DNA of 6,515 nt from Deltaproteobacteria bacterium (GCA_018644785.1 JABGPV010000270.1:1-6515), one strand, 5' to 3'. Counted from the stretch's first letter, positions 1 through 5,888 are shown. Program-made: numbers and translations. The notes: generated by a model not told the origin, from the sequence alone.

Positions 1-271
1 CCACAAAAGGGGCAATCAGTTCTTTTTCAAATGTGGCTCTCAGATCCAGGATTTCAAGCGGAATTTTAAGGTATTCTGTGATTTCCCGGATCCTTGAGAT
101 CCGTTGTCGGGTGATGTCGTCAGGGGATGGCAGAGCGAAGTGCAGGCCGTGGATCCGGTGTCCGGACCCCTTTAGAAAGGCTGCTGCCAGAGTGCTGTCC
201 ACGCCCCCGCTCATGGCCACGAGTATGTTCAAGGATTTTCGCTTGTTCACGGGGTTAGATGGATTCCGCAT
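1..271 (-). CDS. mnmA: tRNA-specific 2-thiouridylase (MnmA family), N-terminal part, cut by window edge
   Basis: MnmA activates U34 of Lys, Glu and Gln tRNAs in the cytoplasm by adenylation and installs sulfur at C2. About 90 residues are visible. The PP-loop SGGVDST (residues 21-27, inside VAMSGGVDST) is the ATP-pyrophosphatase signature. It is followed by a hydrophobic strand (HGLHFAL, 41-47), a helix, and LKIPLEILDLRATFEKELIAPFV (68-90, in two halves: LKIPLEILDLR and ATFEKELIAPFV), which matches the segment preceding the conserved TPNPC-x2-CN region of the family. That region, with the catalytic cysteine, lies beyond the window. The start is uncertain: ATG at 271 has no clear Shine-Dalgarno site and follows a 7-bp repeat; GTG at codon 8 or TTG at codon 14 are alternatives. 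It is the last visible gene of the minus-strand operon, 36 bp after the NIL-ferredoxin gene. Other PP-loop families (LarE, TilS) are possible, but the VAMSGGVDS context favours MnmA. Confidence 0.8.
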   Translation of the reverse strand, partial: MRNPSNPVNKRKSLNILVAMSGGVDSTLAAAFLKGSGHRIHGLHFALPSPDDITRQRISRIREITEYLKIPLEILDLRATFEKELIAPFV

Positions 272-279
272 GTCAAATT

Positions 280-307
280 CCGCAATCCGCAATCCACAAT
301 CCGCAAT
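280..307. repeat. 7-bp tandem repeat (CCGCAAT, 4 units) between NIL-ferredoxin and mnmA genes
   Basis: Four contiguous 7-bp units cover 280-286, 287-293, 294-300 and 301-307. The third reads CCACAAT and the others CCGCAAT. A further partial unit (CCGCATG, 266-272) overlaps the assumed mnmA start codon. The array begins directly after the stop codon of the NIL-ferredoxin gene and takes up nearly the whole gap to mnmA. The repeat is read directly; its function, if any, is unknown. Confidence 0.85.
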
Positions 308-733
308 TCAGTTCAGGAGGGTCTTGTTGAATTTGACTTCCATGGCCCGGGCCGGGCATGCGACCACGCACCATTCGCATGCACTGCATTTTTCCTTGTC
401 AAAGACAACGTCCATTTCCGGTCTGTTGATGCTGAGAGCGCCCGTGGGGCAAACCGCCGTACAGGCGCCGCATTGATAACACTTGTCATCGTTCCGTTTG
501 ATATCCTCGCCGATGCTCTCCACTTTGACGCCGATATCTTTGAGGTATTGGATCCCTTTTTTGTAATTCTTTTTATGGCCACTCAGCTGCAGCACCATAA
601 GGCCTTCTTTTCGTGGATAAATGACGGCTTTGAGGATGTTAAAAGAGAGATCGAACTCTTTGACAAGCGTTGCCGCGATGGGATCGCCAACAACGGTTTT
701 GGGAAACCGCAACGAAATGGTTTTTGAATACAT
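308..733 (-). CDS. NIL-domain and dicluster 4Fe-4S ferredoxin-like protein (141 aa)
   Basis: This is a small soluble electron- or sulfur-transfer protein. Residues 1-75 fit a NIL domain (the substrate-sensing fold also found at the end of MetN): SLRFPKTVVGDPIAATLVKE, then FNILKAVIYPRKEGLMVL and a helix ending near KDIGVKV. Residues 80-135 hold two [4Fe-4S] motifs: C85-x2-C88-x2-C91-x3-CP (C95) and C116-x2-C119-x2-C122-x3-CP (C126). All eight cysteines are present. The same architecture occurs in the methanogen protein MA1822, which acts with a DUF39/COG1900 partner to make homocysteine from aspartate semialdehyde; no such partner is visible here. The ATG at 733 has a GGGAGA ribosome site (741-746) at 7 nt. 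The gene lies 28 bp after the aminotransferase and 36 bp before mnmA, so the three are probably cotranscribed. A reducing or sulfur-handling role for MnmA, or one in sulfur amino-acid synthesis, is inference. Confidence 0.9.
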   Translation of the reverse strand: MYSKTISLRFPKTVVGDPIAATLVKEFDLSFNILKAVIYPRKEGLMVLQLSGHKKNYKKGIQYLKDIGVKVESIGEDIKRNDDKCYQCGACTAVCPTGALSINRPEMDVVFDKEKCSACEWCVVACPARAMEVKFNKTLLN

Positions 734-761
734 GGTTATTTCTCCCTTTTTGGTTTACCCA

Positions 762-1940
762 TCAATATTTATTGATGACCCTTTCAAATCCTGGAAGGGA
801 AGCGGTGATGGACGATTCAGCAACGCAATAGGCAATCCTGAAGTGACCGGGGCCTAAGAATCCGCTTCCCGGAACGGTCAGAATGTTTTCCTCTTGAAGG
901 GCCTCAATAAAGGCCACATCATCTTCAATGGGGGACTTGGGAAATAGATAAAATGCGCCTTCCGGCTTTTCGAACTGATAACCGAAACGCCTGAGTGCGT
1001 CACACAGGATGTCCCTGTTTTTCCGGTACGGCGAGATGTCCACGCTGTCATGGAGCAGGTGCAGGATGGCCCGTTGCATGATTGCCGGTGCATTCACATA
1101 GCCCAGGGTGCGGTTGCAGAAAATCATGCCTGCCAGAATCAACCCCTTGTCGGACATGTCGGGATGGACCGCTGCATAACCGATCCGTTCACCCGGCAGG
1201 GACAGGTCTTTGGAAAATGAGGTCACCAGAAAGCTTTCAGGGTAAGCGTCGAAAATGCTGGGGACGTGAACACCGTCATAGACAATTTTTCGGTAGGGTT
1301 CATCGGAAATGAGATAAATGGGACTGCCCTGTTTCCGGCTGTAATGGGTCAGCAGGTCCGCCAGTTTACCAATGTCTTCCCTGGTGTAGACCTTGCCGGT
1401 GGGATTGTTGGGGGAATTGATCAGAACAGCCTTTGTTTTTTCGCTGATGGCACCTTCAATGGCATCAAAATCAAAGGAAAAATCCTCCTTTGTGGGCACC
1501 CGATGTACCACCCCCTGATGATTGTCCAGATAGAAATCATACTCAACAAAATAGGGCTTGGGAATGATCACTTCATCACCCGGATTGAGGATGGTCTTAA
1601 ATACCACATTTAGACCGCCTCCGGCCCCCACGGTCATGACAACCTCATCGCCTGAAAAAGCCGCTTCGTTATAAGTGCTTAGAAAATCGCCGACAGCTTT
1701 ACGTGTTTCAGGAAACCCGGCATTGGGCATGTAGGCGTGCCGGGAGGGGGACGGGTCTTCAATCAATTCTTTTAGGATTTCTTTCAGCTTAAACGGAGGT
1801 TCCAGATTGGGATTTCCCAGACTGAAATCAAACACGTTTTCCGGTCCGAACTGCTGCTTTCGTTTGGCGCCTTCCTCGAACATTTTCCGAATGAAGGAAG
1901 ATCTTTCTATGGCTGCTTTGATCTTTTCTGATACGGGCAT
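762..1940 (-). CDS. Class I/II PLP-dependent aminotransferase (392 aa, aspartate-aminotransferase-like)
   Basis: This is a cytoplasmic fold-type I PLP enzyme that moves an amino group between an amino acid and a 2-oxo acid. Numbered from the chosen start, it shows the phosphate-binding GAGGGL (105-110), NSPNNPTGK (175-183) for the cofactor ring, ISDEPY (211-216) with Asp213 and Tyr216, SFSKDLSLPGERIGY (241-255) with Lys244 as the Schiff-base lysine and Arg252 for the phosphate, PEGAFYLFP (326-334), and FRIAY (367-371) whose Arg368 should bind the substrate carboxylate. Length is normal for the family. The start is ATG at 1940, because AGGAGAG (1947-1953) lies 6 nt upstream; an in-frame ATG at 2006 exists but would overlap the predicted promoter. 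The N-terminus (SSFIRKMFEEG, then FDFSLGNPN) resembles enzymes often labelled aspartate aminotransferase in anaerobes, but the substrate cannot be read from sequence. It is the first gene of the minus-strand operon. Confidence 0.93.
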   Translation of the reverse strand: MPVSEKIKAAIERSSFIRKMFEEGAKRKQQFGPENVFDFSLGNPNLEPPFKLKEILKELIEDPSPSRHAYMPNAGFPETRKAVGDFLSTYNEAAFSGDEVVMTVGAGGGLNVVFKTILNPGDEVIIPKPYFVEYDFYLDNHQGVVHRVPTKEDFSFDFDAIEGAISEKTKAVLINSPNNPTGKVYTREDIGKLADLLTHYSRKQGSPIYLISDEPYRKIVYDGVHVPSIFDAYPESFLVTSFSKDLSLPGERIGYAAVHPDMSDKGLILAGMIFCNRTLGYVNAPAIMQRAILHLLHDSVDISPYRKNRDILCDALRRFGYQFEKPEGAFYLFPKSPIEDDVAFIEALQEENILTVPGSGFLGPGHFRIAYCVAESSITASLPGFERVINKY

Positions 1941-1975
1941 AATTTGCTCTCCTGATTCGATGTTGTCAGTCGATA

Positions 1976-2003
1976 AGAATAACTTTTTGGGCTGAGTTGT
2001 CAA
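1976..2003 (-). promoter_or_regulatory. Sigma70-like promoter for the aminotransferase operon
   Basis: On the minus strand a perfect TTGACA -35 box (1998-2003) is followed after 16 bp by TATTCT (1976-1981), a 4/6 match to the -10 consensus. Transcription would start near 1969 and give a leader of about 30 nt before the ATG at 1940. No other promoter-like pair is evident between the two divergent genes on this strand. Confidence 0.55.
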
Positions 2004-2016
2004 CATAAAAGGTAAC

Positions 2017-2038
2017 GATTTACGGCTCGCGGTAAATC
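2017..2038. promoter_or_regulatory. Inverted repeat, candidate operator between divergent promoters
   Basis: A perfect 7-bp inverted repeat, GATTTAC (2017-2023) and GTAAATC (2032-2038), has an 8-bp spacer, so arm centres are 15 bp apart. It lies 13 bp upstream of the minus-strand -35 box and 3 bp from the plus-strand -35 box. This is where a dimeric regulator could act on both promoters. The repeat is seen; the operator role is inferred. No regulator gene is in the window. Confidence 0.4.
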
Positions 2039-2041
2039 ATC

Positions 2042-2070
2042 TTGACACCATCAGGCGCTTTGCCTAATTT
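2042..2070 (+). promoter_or_regulatory. Sigma70-like promoter for the phosphofructokinase operon
   Basis: A perfect TTGACA (2042-2047), a 17-bp spacer and TAATTT (2065-2070) form a promoter with a strong -35 and a weak -10 that keeps the key A at its second and T at its last position. The start would be near 2077, giving a leader of about 67 nt. A small perfect palindrome, AAGGGTCCCTT (2074-2084), sits on the expected start site and could be a repressor site or chance. Confidence 0.55.
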
Positions 2071-2143
2071 GGAAAGGGTCCCTTGCGGCCGTGCTGTTTT
2101 TGCCTTCCAAAATAATTATGAGAGCGTTCAGAGAGGTTGAATA

Positions 2144-3322
2144 ATGGAAAACCATACCAAAAAGAAGCCGGTCATTGCTATTCTGACCGGCGGAGGAGAT
2201 GTCCCCGGACTCAATCCCTGCATCAAGGCCCTGGTATGCCGGGCCATCGATGAAGGAATCAGGGTCGTGGGGTTTCGGCGTGGTTGGGCAGGTTTGCTGG
2301 AATATCATCCCGATGCCACAGGCCCGGATCTGGACCATTGTTTGCACGAATTTGACAAATCGGAAGTCCGAACCATCGACCGCGCCGGCGGGACCTATCT
2401 GCACACCTCTCGCACCAATCCGGGGGCGGCCAGGAAAAAGGATGTTCCGGATTTTTTGAAAGGCCACTTCGGGACGGATGATGAAGTAATCGACTTTACA
2501 CCCCACTGCATCGGAAACCTGGAACGGTTGGGCATTGATGCGGCGATCCCCATCGGAGGGGACGACACCCTCAGTTTTGCGGCCAGGCTGGGCGACAACG
2601 GCTTTCCCGTCATTGCCATTCCCAAGACCATGGATAACGATGTGTTCGGCACCGACTACTGTATCGGGTTTTCAACAGCCGTGACGAGAGGGGTCGGTTT
2701 CATCCATGCCCTCAGGACATGCGCGGGGTCCCACGAAAGAATCGCCGTCATTGAACTGTTCGGGCGCTACTGCGGTGAGACCTCGCTCATCAGCGCCTAT
2801 CTGGCCGGTGTGGATCGGGCTATTATTCCCGAGGTGCCTTTTGACCCGGAAAAACTGGCAAAACTGATTATGGAAGACAAAAAGGCCAATCCTAAAAATT
2901 ATGTGATGATCACCATATCGGAAGGGGCCAAGCTCGTGGGCGGAGAGATGCTTCTTTCGGGAGAAAGTGATGCCTACGGTCATCGCAGGTTGGGGGGAAT
3001 CGGCGAGGAAACAGGCGAACTGCTCAAGAATCTGACCGGGCAGGATGTGTTGAACCAGCGGCTTTCCTATCTGATGCGGAGTGGCGCGCCGGATTCCCTG
3101 GATCTGATGGTGGCGGTCAATTATGCCAATATGGCCATCGATCTTTTTCTAAAGGGCGTTTTTGGCCGACTCGTGGCCTTGAGCGGCGGTGTGTATACGG
3201 ATATCCCTTTGGGAACCGTCAGTACGGGCCAGAAACGGGTCGATGTGAGGGAGCTCTACGATGTGGACGCCTATCGACCCAAAATCCGGCATGTGAGCGG
3301 AAAACCCATGTTTCTTTATTAA
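2144..3322 (+). CDS. 6-phosphofructokinase, predicted pyrophosphate-dependent (392 aa)
   Basis: The enzyme phosphorylates fructose 6-phosphate to fructose 1,6-bisphosphate; PPi-dependent forms are reversible and can also serve gluconeogenesis. The N-terminal phosphate loop is [11 protein letters not shown] (15-25), in place of the TSGGDAPGMN of the E. coli enzyme. The phosphoryl-donor site reads PIGGDD (136-141), and the catalytic loop reads PKTMDND (160-166) with Asp164 as the likely base. Asp141 and Lys161 stand where the ATP enzyme has glycines (Gly104 and Gly124 in E. coli); this pair is the established mark of PPi use. Sugar-phosphate residues are recognisable in [16 protein letters not shown] (196-211) and R312 of RSGAP. 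The length exceeds E. coli PfkA (320) and fits the longer type with TGGGDxPGLN. GAGAGG (2131-2136) lies 7 nt before the ATG. It is the first gene of an operon with the acyl-CoA dehydrogenase 27 bp downstream. Family is certain; donor is predicted. Confidence 0.93.
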   Translation: MENHTKKKPVIAILTGGGDVPGLNPCIKALVCRAIDEGIRVVGFRRGWAGLLEYHPDATGPDLDHCLHEFDKSEVRTIDRAGGTYLHTSRTNPGAARKKDVPDFLKGHFGTDDEVIDFTPHCIGNLERLGIDAAIPIGGDDTLSFAARLGDNGFPVIAIPKTMDNDVFGTDYCIGFSTAVTRGVGFIHALRTCAGSHERIAVIELFGRYCGETSLISAYLAGVDRAIIPEVPFDPEKLAKLIMEDKKANPKNYVMITISEGAKLVGGEMLLSGESDAYGHRRLGGIGEETGELLKNLTGQDVLNQRLSYLMRSGAPDSLDLMVAVNYANMAIDLFLKGVFGRLVALSGGVYTDIPLGTVSTGQKRVDVRELYDVDAYRPKIRHVSGKPMFLY

Positions 3323-3336
3323 TGTGTTGCGCGGAC

Positions 3337-3352
3337 AGGAGATAGCATTTTG
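3337..3352 (+). promoter_or_regulatory. Ribosome-binding site that fixes a TTG start codon
   Basis: AGGAGA (3337-3342) lies 7 nt before TTG at 3350-3352. This is an ideal spacing for that codon and too far (28 nt) from the first in-frame ATG at 3371. The TTG is therefore preferred as start of the acyl-CoA dehydrogenase. Confidence 0.75.
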
Positions 3353-5155
3353 TCAAATCAGTTTTTCAGTATGAGGAACCTGAAATTTCTTCTTTACGAG
3401 GTCTTTGATGCAGCCTCGTTGACCCGGCATCCCTACTACGAGGAGTACGATCGAAAGATGCTGGATATGGTGCTCCAGGCTGCGGAGGAACTGGCCCGGG
3501 GGCTTTTGTGGCCCTATTACCAGGAAATGGACCGGAACCCGCCGGAACTGGTGGACGATGTGGTGAAAGTGCACCCCTCAGTCAGGAAAACGCTGAAAGA
3601 ACTGGGCGAAGGGGGATGGATCGCCATTACCGTCCCCGAAGAACTGGACGGGCAGCAACTTCCCGAGATTATCGCGGACAGCTGCAAGTTTATTTTCTGT
3701 ACCGCCAATTATTCCGGTGCCGCTTTTTCTGGGCTGTCGGACGGGGCGGCCCGCCTCATTGAAAATTTTGGGAGCAGGGAACTTTATGACGCTTTTGTTC
3801 CCAATATGCGAAGCGGACGGTGGCAGGGGACCATGGCCCTGACGGAACCGGAGGCGGGAAGTTCACTGTCCGATATTACCACCACGGCTGAACCCACCGA
3901 AGACGGGTACTACAAAATTCAGGGACAGAAGGTGTTTATTTCGGCGGGGGATCATGACGGGGTTGAAAACATTGTACACCTGATGCTCGCCAGGATTAAA
4001 GGTGCGCCCCAGGGTGTCAAAGGGATTTCCCTGTTTGTGGTACCGAAACAACGGATCAGTGAAAAGGGTGAGTTGGTTTCAAACGATGTGGTTGCCTCCG
4101 GAATCTTTCATAAACTGGGTTACCGGGGATGCCCCATTGCACAGCTCAGTATCGGGGACAGAAACAATTGCCGGGGATATCTGGTTGGCGAACCCCATAG
4201 CGGACTTCGGTACATGTTTCAAATGATGAATGAAGCGCGGATCGGCGTGGGCATAGGGGCTGCCGCTTTGGCCACAGCCGCTTACTATGCTTCCCTGGAC
4301 TATGCCTTTTCTCGAAAACAGGGACGGAAAATCGAGGAGAAAAACCCGTCTAATCCCCCCGTTCCCATCATTGAACACGCCGATGTGAAACGGATGCTGC
4401 TGTTTCAGCGATCGGTGGTTGAGGGGGCCTTGAGCCTGTTGCTGCAATGCAGTAAATATGTGGATCTTAAGAAAGTGGGAAGCGATGAAGAGAAGAAAAA
4501 GTACGCCCTTCTGCTGGATCTTCTCACGCCTGTTGCCAAGTCCTATCCTTCGGAAATGGGGGTTCTTTCCATCAGCCAGGGAATTCAGTGTCTCGGTGGC
4601 TCCGGTTACTGTGAAGACTACCCCCTGGAGCAATATTATCGGGATGCTCGGATTCATCCTATCCACGAAGGGACCACCGGGATTCACGGGATCGACCTTC
4701 TGGGCCGGAAGATTCCCATGAAAAACGGCAAAGCCCTTCATCTGTTTTGTGGGGAAGTCGAAACCGCCGTCGTAAAGGCGAAAGAGATGCCTGAACTTGA
4801 ATCCTATGCTCGGCAGCTGTCGGAATTCCTGGAAAAGCTGAAAAAGGTCACAGCTCATCTGTCCCGTATCCAAAAGGAGCGGGGAATCGAACACGCGCTC
4901 GCCGATGCAACGCTCTATCTGGAATTGTTCGGAATCGTTGCCGTTGCTTGGCAGTGGCTCATTCAGGCGATTGTCATCGTAAAAGTATTGAACGGGGATC
5001 CGTCAAAAGCGGAAAAGGATTTCTATCAGGGTAAATTCTACACCTTCCGATATTTCTTCGGTTACGAACTGCCCAAGGCCGAAGGACTAGTCAATCGGAT
5101 GATGCACACCGATGGTATGACCGTTCACATGAATAAGGATTGGTTTACAGATTAG
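3350..5155 (+). CDS. Acyl-CoA dehydrogenase, large (about 600 aa) type
   Basis: This FAD enzyme introduces a 2,3 double bond into an acyl-CoA and passes electrons to an electron-transfer flavoprotein. The layout fits the 600-residue subfamily that includes DmdC and mycobacterial FadE5. There is a short N-terminal extension (about 1-35) and a helical N-domain (to about 155). The beta-domain follows, with WQGTMALTEPEAGSSLSDI (158-176) and GYYKIQGQKVFISAGDHD (186-203). Next is the helical C-domain with R-x-QGR at 322-326 (RKQGR), CLGGSGYCEDYPLEQYYRDARI (414-435, in parts CLGGSGYCED and YPLEQYYRDARI), and HEGTTGIHGIDLLGRK (439-454), where Glu440 is the likely catalytic base. A roughly 130-residue C-terminal domain of the acetyl-CoA-dehydrogenase-like type (about 470-601) completes it. 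Start is TTG at 3350 (see ribosome site). It follows the phosphofructokinase by 27 bp and is probably cotranscribed. Substrate chain length or type cannot be told; DmdC-like annotation by similarity alone would be unsafe. Confidence 0.93.
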   Translation: MSNQFFSMRNLKFLLYEVFDAASLTRHPYYEEYDRKMLDMVLQAAEELARGLLWPYYQEMDRNPPELVDDVVKVHPSVRKTLKELGEGGWIAITVPEELDGQQLPEIIADSCKFIFCTANYSGAAFSGLSDGAARLIENFGSRELYDAFVPNMRSGRWQGTMALTEPEAGSSLSDITTTAEPTEDGYYKIQGQKVFISAGDHDGVENIVHLMLARIKGAPQGVKGISLFVVPKQRISEKGELVSNDVVASGIFHKLGYRGCPIAQLSIGDRNNCRGYLVGEPHSGLRYMFQMMNEARIGVGIGAAALATAAYYASLDYAFSRKQGRKIEEKNPSNPPVPIIEHADVKRMLLFQRSVVEGALSLLLQCSKYVDLKKVGSDEEKKKYALLLDLLTPVAKSYPSEMGVLSISQGIQCLGGSGYCEDYPLEQYYRDARIHPIHEGTTGIHGIDLLGRKIPMKNGKALHLFCGEVETAVVKAKEMPELESYARQLSEFLEKLKKVTAHLSRIQKERGIEHALADATLYLELFGIVAVAWQWLIQAIVIVKVLNGDPSKAEKDFYQGKFYTFRYFFGYELPKAEGLVNRMMHTDGMTVHMNKDWFTD

Positions 5156-5204
5156 ACGCATTTTGTTTTGCAAGAGAGCCATTTTATGAGAAGAGTGAGT
5201 TTCT

Positions 5205-5303
5205 ATGAAGATACTTTATGCCGAGATGAATGAAGCGATTAAATATTATGAAGGAGGGTTTGGAAACTTCAAAAACCTTGCATGGTGGACGGCCGTCGGG
5301 TAA
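5205..5303 (+). pseudogene. Possible remnant of a RelE/ParE-type toxin gene (32-aa ORF)
   Basis: A 32-codon reading frame from ATG 5205 begins MKILYAEMNEAIKYYEGGFG. The segment AEMNEAIKYYE resembles the first helix of ParE-type toxins and parallels AETEFDKAVEYYE in the intact toxin encoded 400 bp downstream. After YYE the similarity stops and the frame ends at 5303. No convincing ribosome site precedes it. It may be the broken 5' end of an older toxin gene displaced by the present module, or a chance similarity. I cannot exclude a short functional peptide. Confidence 0.3.
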
Positions 5304-5325
5304 AATCGTTTTACGGGTTTGGAAA
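5256..5325 (+). repeat. 11-bp direct repeat GGGTTTGGAAA
   Basis: The exact 11-mer GGGTTTGGAAA occurs at 5256-5266 and again at 5315-5325, 59 bp apart, with a weaker third copy (TTTTTGGAAC, 5335-5344). The two copies bracket the adjacent palindromes at 5288-5314. It could mark an insertion or duplication boundary or repeated regulator sites. Only the repeat itself is certain. Confidence 0.5.
5288..5314. promoter_or_regulatory. Two adjacent palindromes, candidate toxin-antitoxin operator
   Basis: GACGGCCGTC (5288-5297) is a perfect 10-bp palindrome. Two bases later, GTAAAA (5300-5305) and TTTTAC (5309-5314) form a perfect 6-bp inverted repeat around TCG. They lie 54-80 bp upstream of the antitoxin start. 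Type II modules are commonly autoregulated through palindromes near their promoter, so an operator is a reasonable inference, although I see no good -35/-10 pair beside it. The second palindrome is too short and lacks a T-tract for a convincing terminator. Confidence 0.4.
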
Positions 5326-5353
5326 ATGCCCCAATTTTTGGAACAGCGAGTAT

Positions 5354-5361
5354 AAGGGAGA
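5354..5361 (+). promoter_or_regulatory. Ribosome-binding site of the antitoxin gene
   Basis: AAGGGAGA lies 6 nt before the ATG at 5368 and supports that start. The overlapping TATAAG (5351-5356) looks like a -10 box but has no matching -35 and would leave almost no leader. Confidence 0.7.
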
Positions 5362-5367
5362 TCCCCC

Positions 5368-5601
5368 ATGACGGTAGTGACGGATAAAATTATTGAAGAG
5401 GCTCTGATGATGCCTGCGGAGATTCGACTGAACATGGTGGAAAAGCTCATAACAAGCCTCAATTTGCCGATAGATGGGGAAATTGACCGGCTTTGGGCGG
5501 AAGAGGCTGAACGTCGCATATCCCAGATCGAATCCGGTGAGGTGAAACTCATTCCTGGTAAGGAGGTTTTTTCTCGGATACAGGCAAAGCACACTAAATG
5601 A
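5368..5601 (+). CDS. Type II antitoxin of the addiction-module component family (77 aa)
   Basis: This is a small acidic antitoxin, predicted to bind and neutralise the toxin encoded next to it and to repress the operon. It fits the addiction-module antitoxin family known as Unstab_antitox (TIGR02574 type). The visible family pattern is an N-terminal helix pair, ALMMPAEIRLNMVEKLITSL (12-31), then LWAEEAERRI (42-51) and SGEVKLIPGKEVFSRI (56-71). The C-terminal part normally wraps around the toxin, and the conserved GEV-x3-PG-x-EVF pattern is intact. Length is typical (70-80 aa). The stop codon overlaps the toxin start (ATGA, 5598-5601), so translation is probably coupled, as usual for these pairs. 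No DNA-binding domain such as MazE- or Phd-type can be recognised by eye. Genes on both sides are unrelated housekeeping genes, which suggests the module was inserted. Confidence 0.87.
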   Translation: MTVVTDKIIEEALMMPAEIRLNMVEKLITSLNLPIDGEIDRLWAEEAERRISQIESGEVKLIPGKEVFSRIQAKHTK

Positions 5602-5888
5602 AATTTTACTTCCATGAAGAGGCGGAAACTGAGTTTGACAAGGCTGTTGAGTACTATGAAGATATCCAACCCGGGCTTGGTCTTGAGTTTGCTCGAGAGG
5701 TGTATGGGACAATCAAACGTATTTTGCAGTTCCCTGAAGCATGGTCGTCCAATTCCAAGAATACCCGCCGCTGTCTGGTTAACCGCTTTCCTTTTGGCAT
5801 CATATATCAATTCAAGCCTGGTATGGTTCGCATCATCGCGGTTGCCGATCTTCGACGTCGTCCAGGTTATTGGCTGAATAGGGCCTAA
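5598..5888 (+). CDS. RelE/ParE-superfamily toxin (96 aa)
   Basis: This is the toxin partner of the upstream antitoxin. The family includes ribosome-dependent mRNA endonucleases (RelE) and gyrase poisons (ParE); the activity of this member cannot be told from sequence. It begins FHEEAETEFDKAVEYYE (5-21), then GLGLEFAREVYGTIKRI (26-42), with two helices typical of the fold. The beta-sheet follows with RRCLVNRFPFGIIYQF (57-72), the family's R-x-FP-x-GIIY pattern, and VRIIAVADLRRRPGYW (77-92). In many relatives the residue before the LRRRPGYW segment is histidine; here it is Asp84, a substitution that may matter for activity. Length is full and no frameshift is seen. The ATG overlaps the antitoxin stop by 4 nt. 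There is no separate strong ribosome site, but GAGG-poor spacing is usual for coupled toxins. Confidence 0.88.
   Translation: MKFYFHEEAETEFDKAVEYYEDIQPGLGLEFAREVYGTIKRILQFPEAWSSNSKNTRRCLVNRFPFGIIYQFKPGMVRIIAVADLRRRPGYWLNRA

Noticed and set aside
33..476. 147-codon plus-strand open frame over the mnmA and ferredoxin genes
   Set aside because: It is antisense to the PP-loop and the cysteine motifs of real genes. Its middle part simply translates the 7-bp repeat.
1941..2006. N-terminal extension of the aminotransferase from ATG at 2006
   Set aside because: The extension overlaps the predicted promoter and has no ribosome site, while ATG at 1940 has AGGAGAG at 6 nt and gives the usual family N-terminus.
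2118..2144. Eight-codon leader peptide (MRAFREVE) ending in TAATG over the phosphofructokinase start
   Set aside because: There is no ribosome site, no repeated regulatory codons and no alternative hairpins. The overlap is probably chance.
4079..4894. 271-codon open frame on the minus strand inside the acyl-CoA dehydrogenase gene
   Set aside because: It lies antisense to a clearly conserved gene and its translation shows no recognisable domain. It is explained by codon bias of the real gene.
5351..5356. TATAAG as a -10 box for the toxin-antitoxin operon
   Set aside because: No -35 box lies at 16-18 bp, and the bases are better explained as part of the AAGGGAGA ribosome site.
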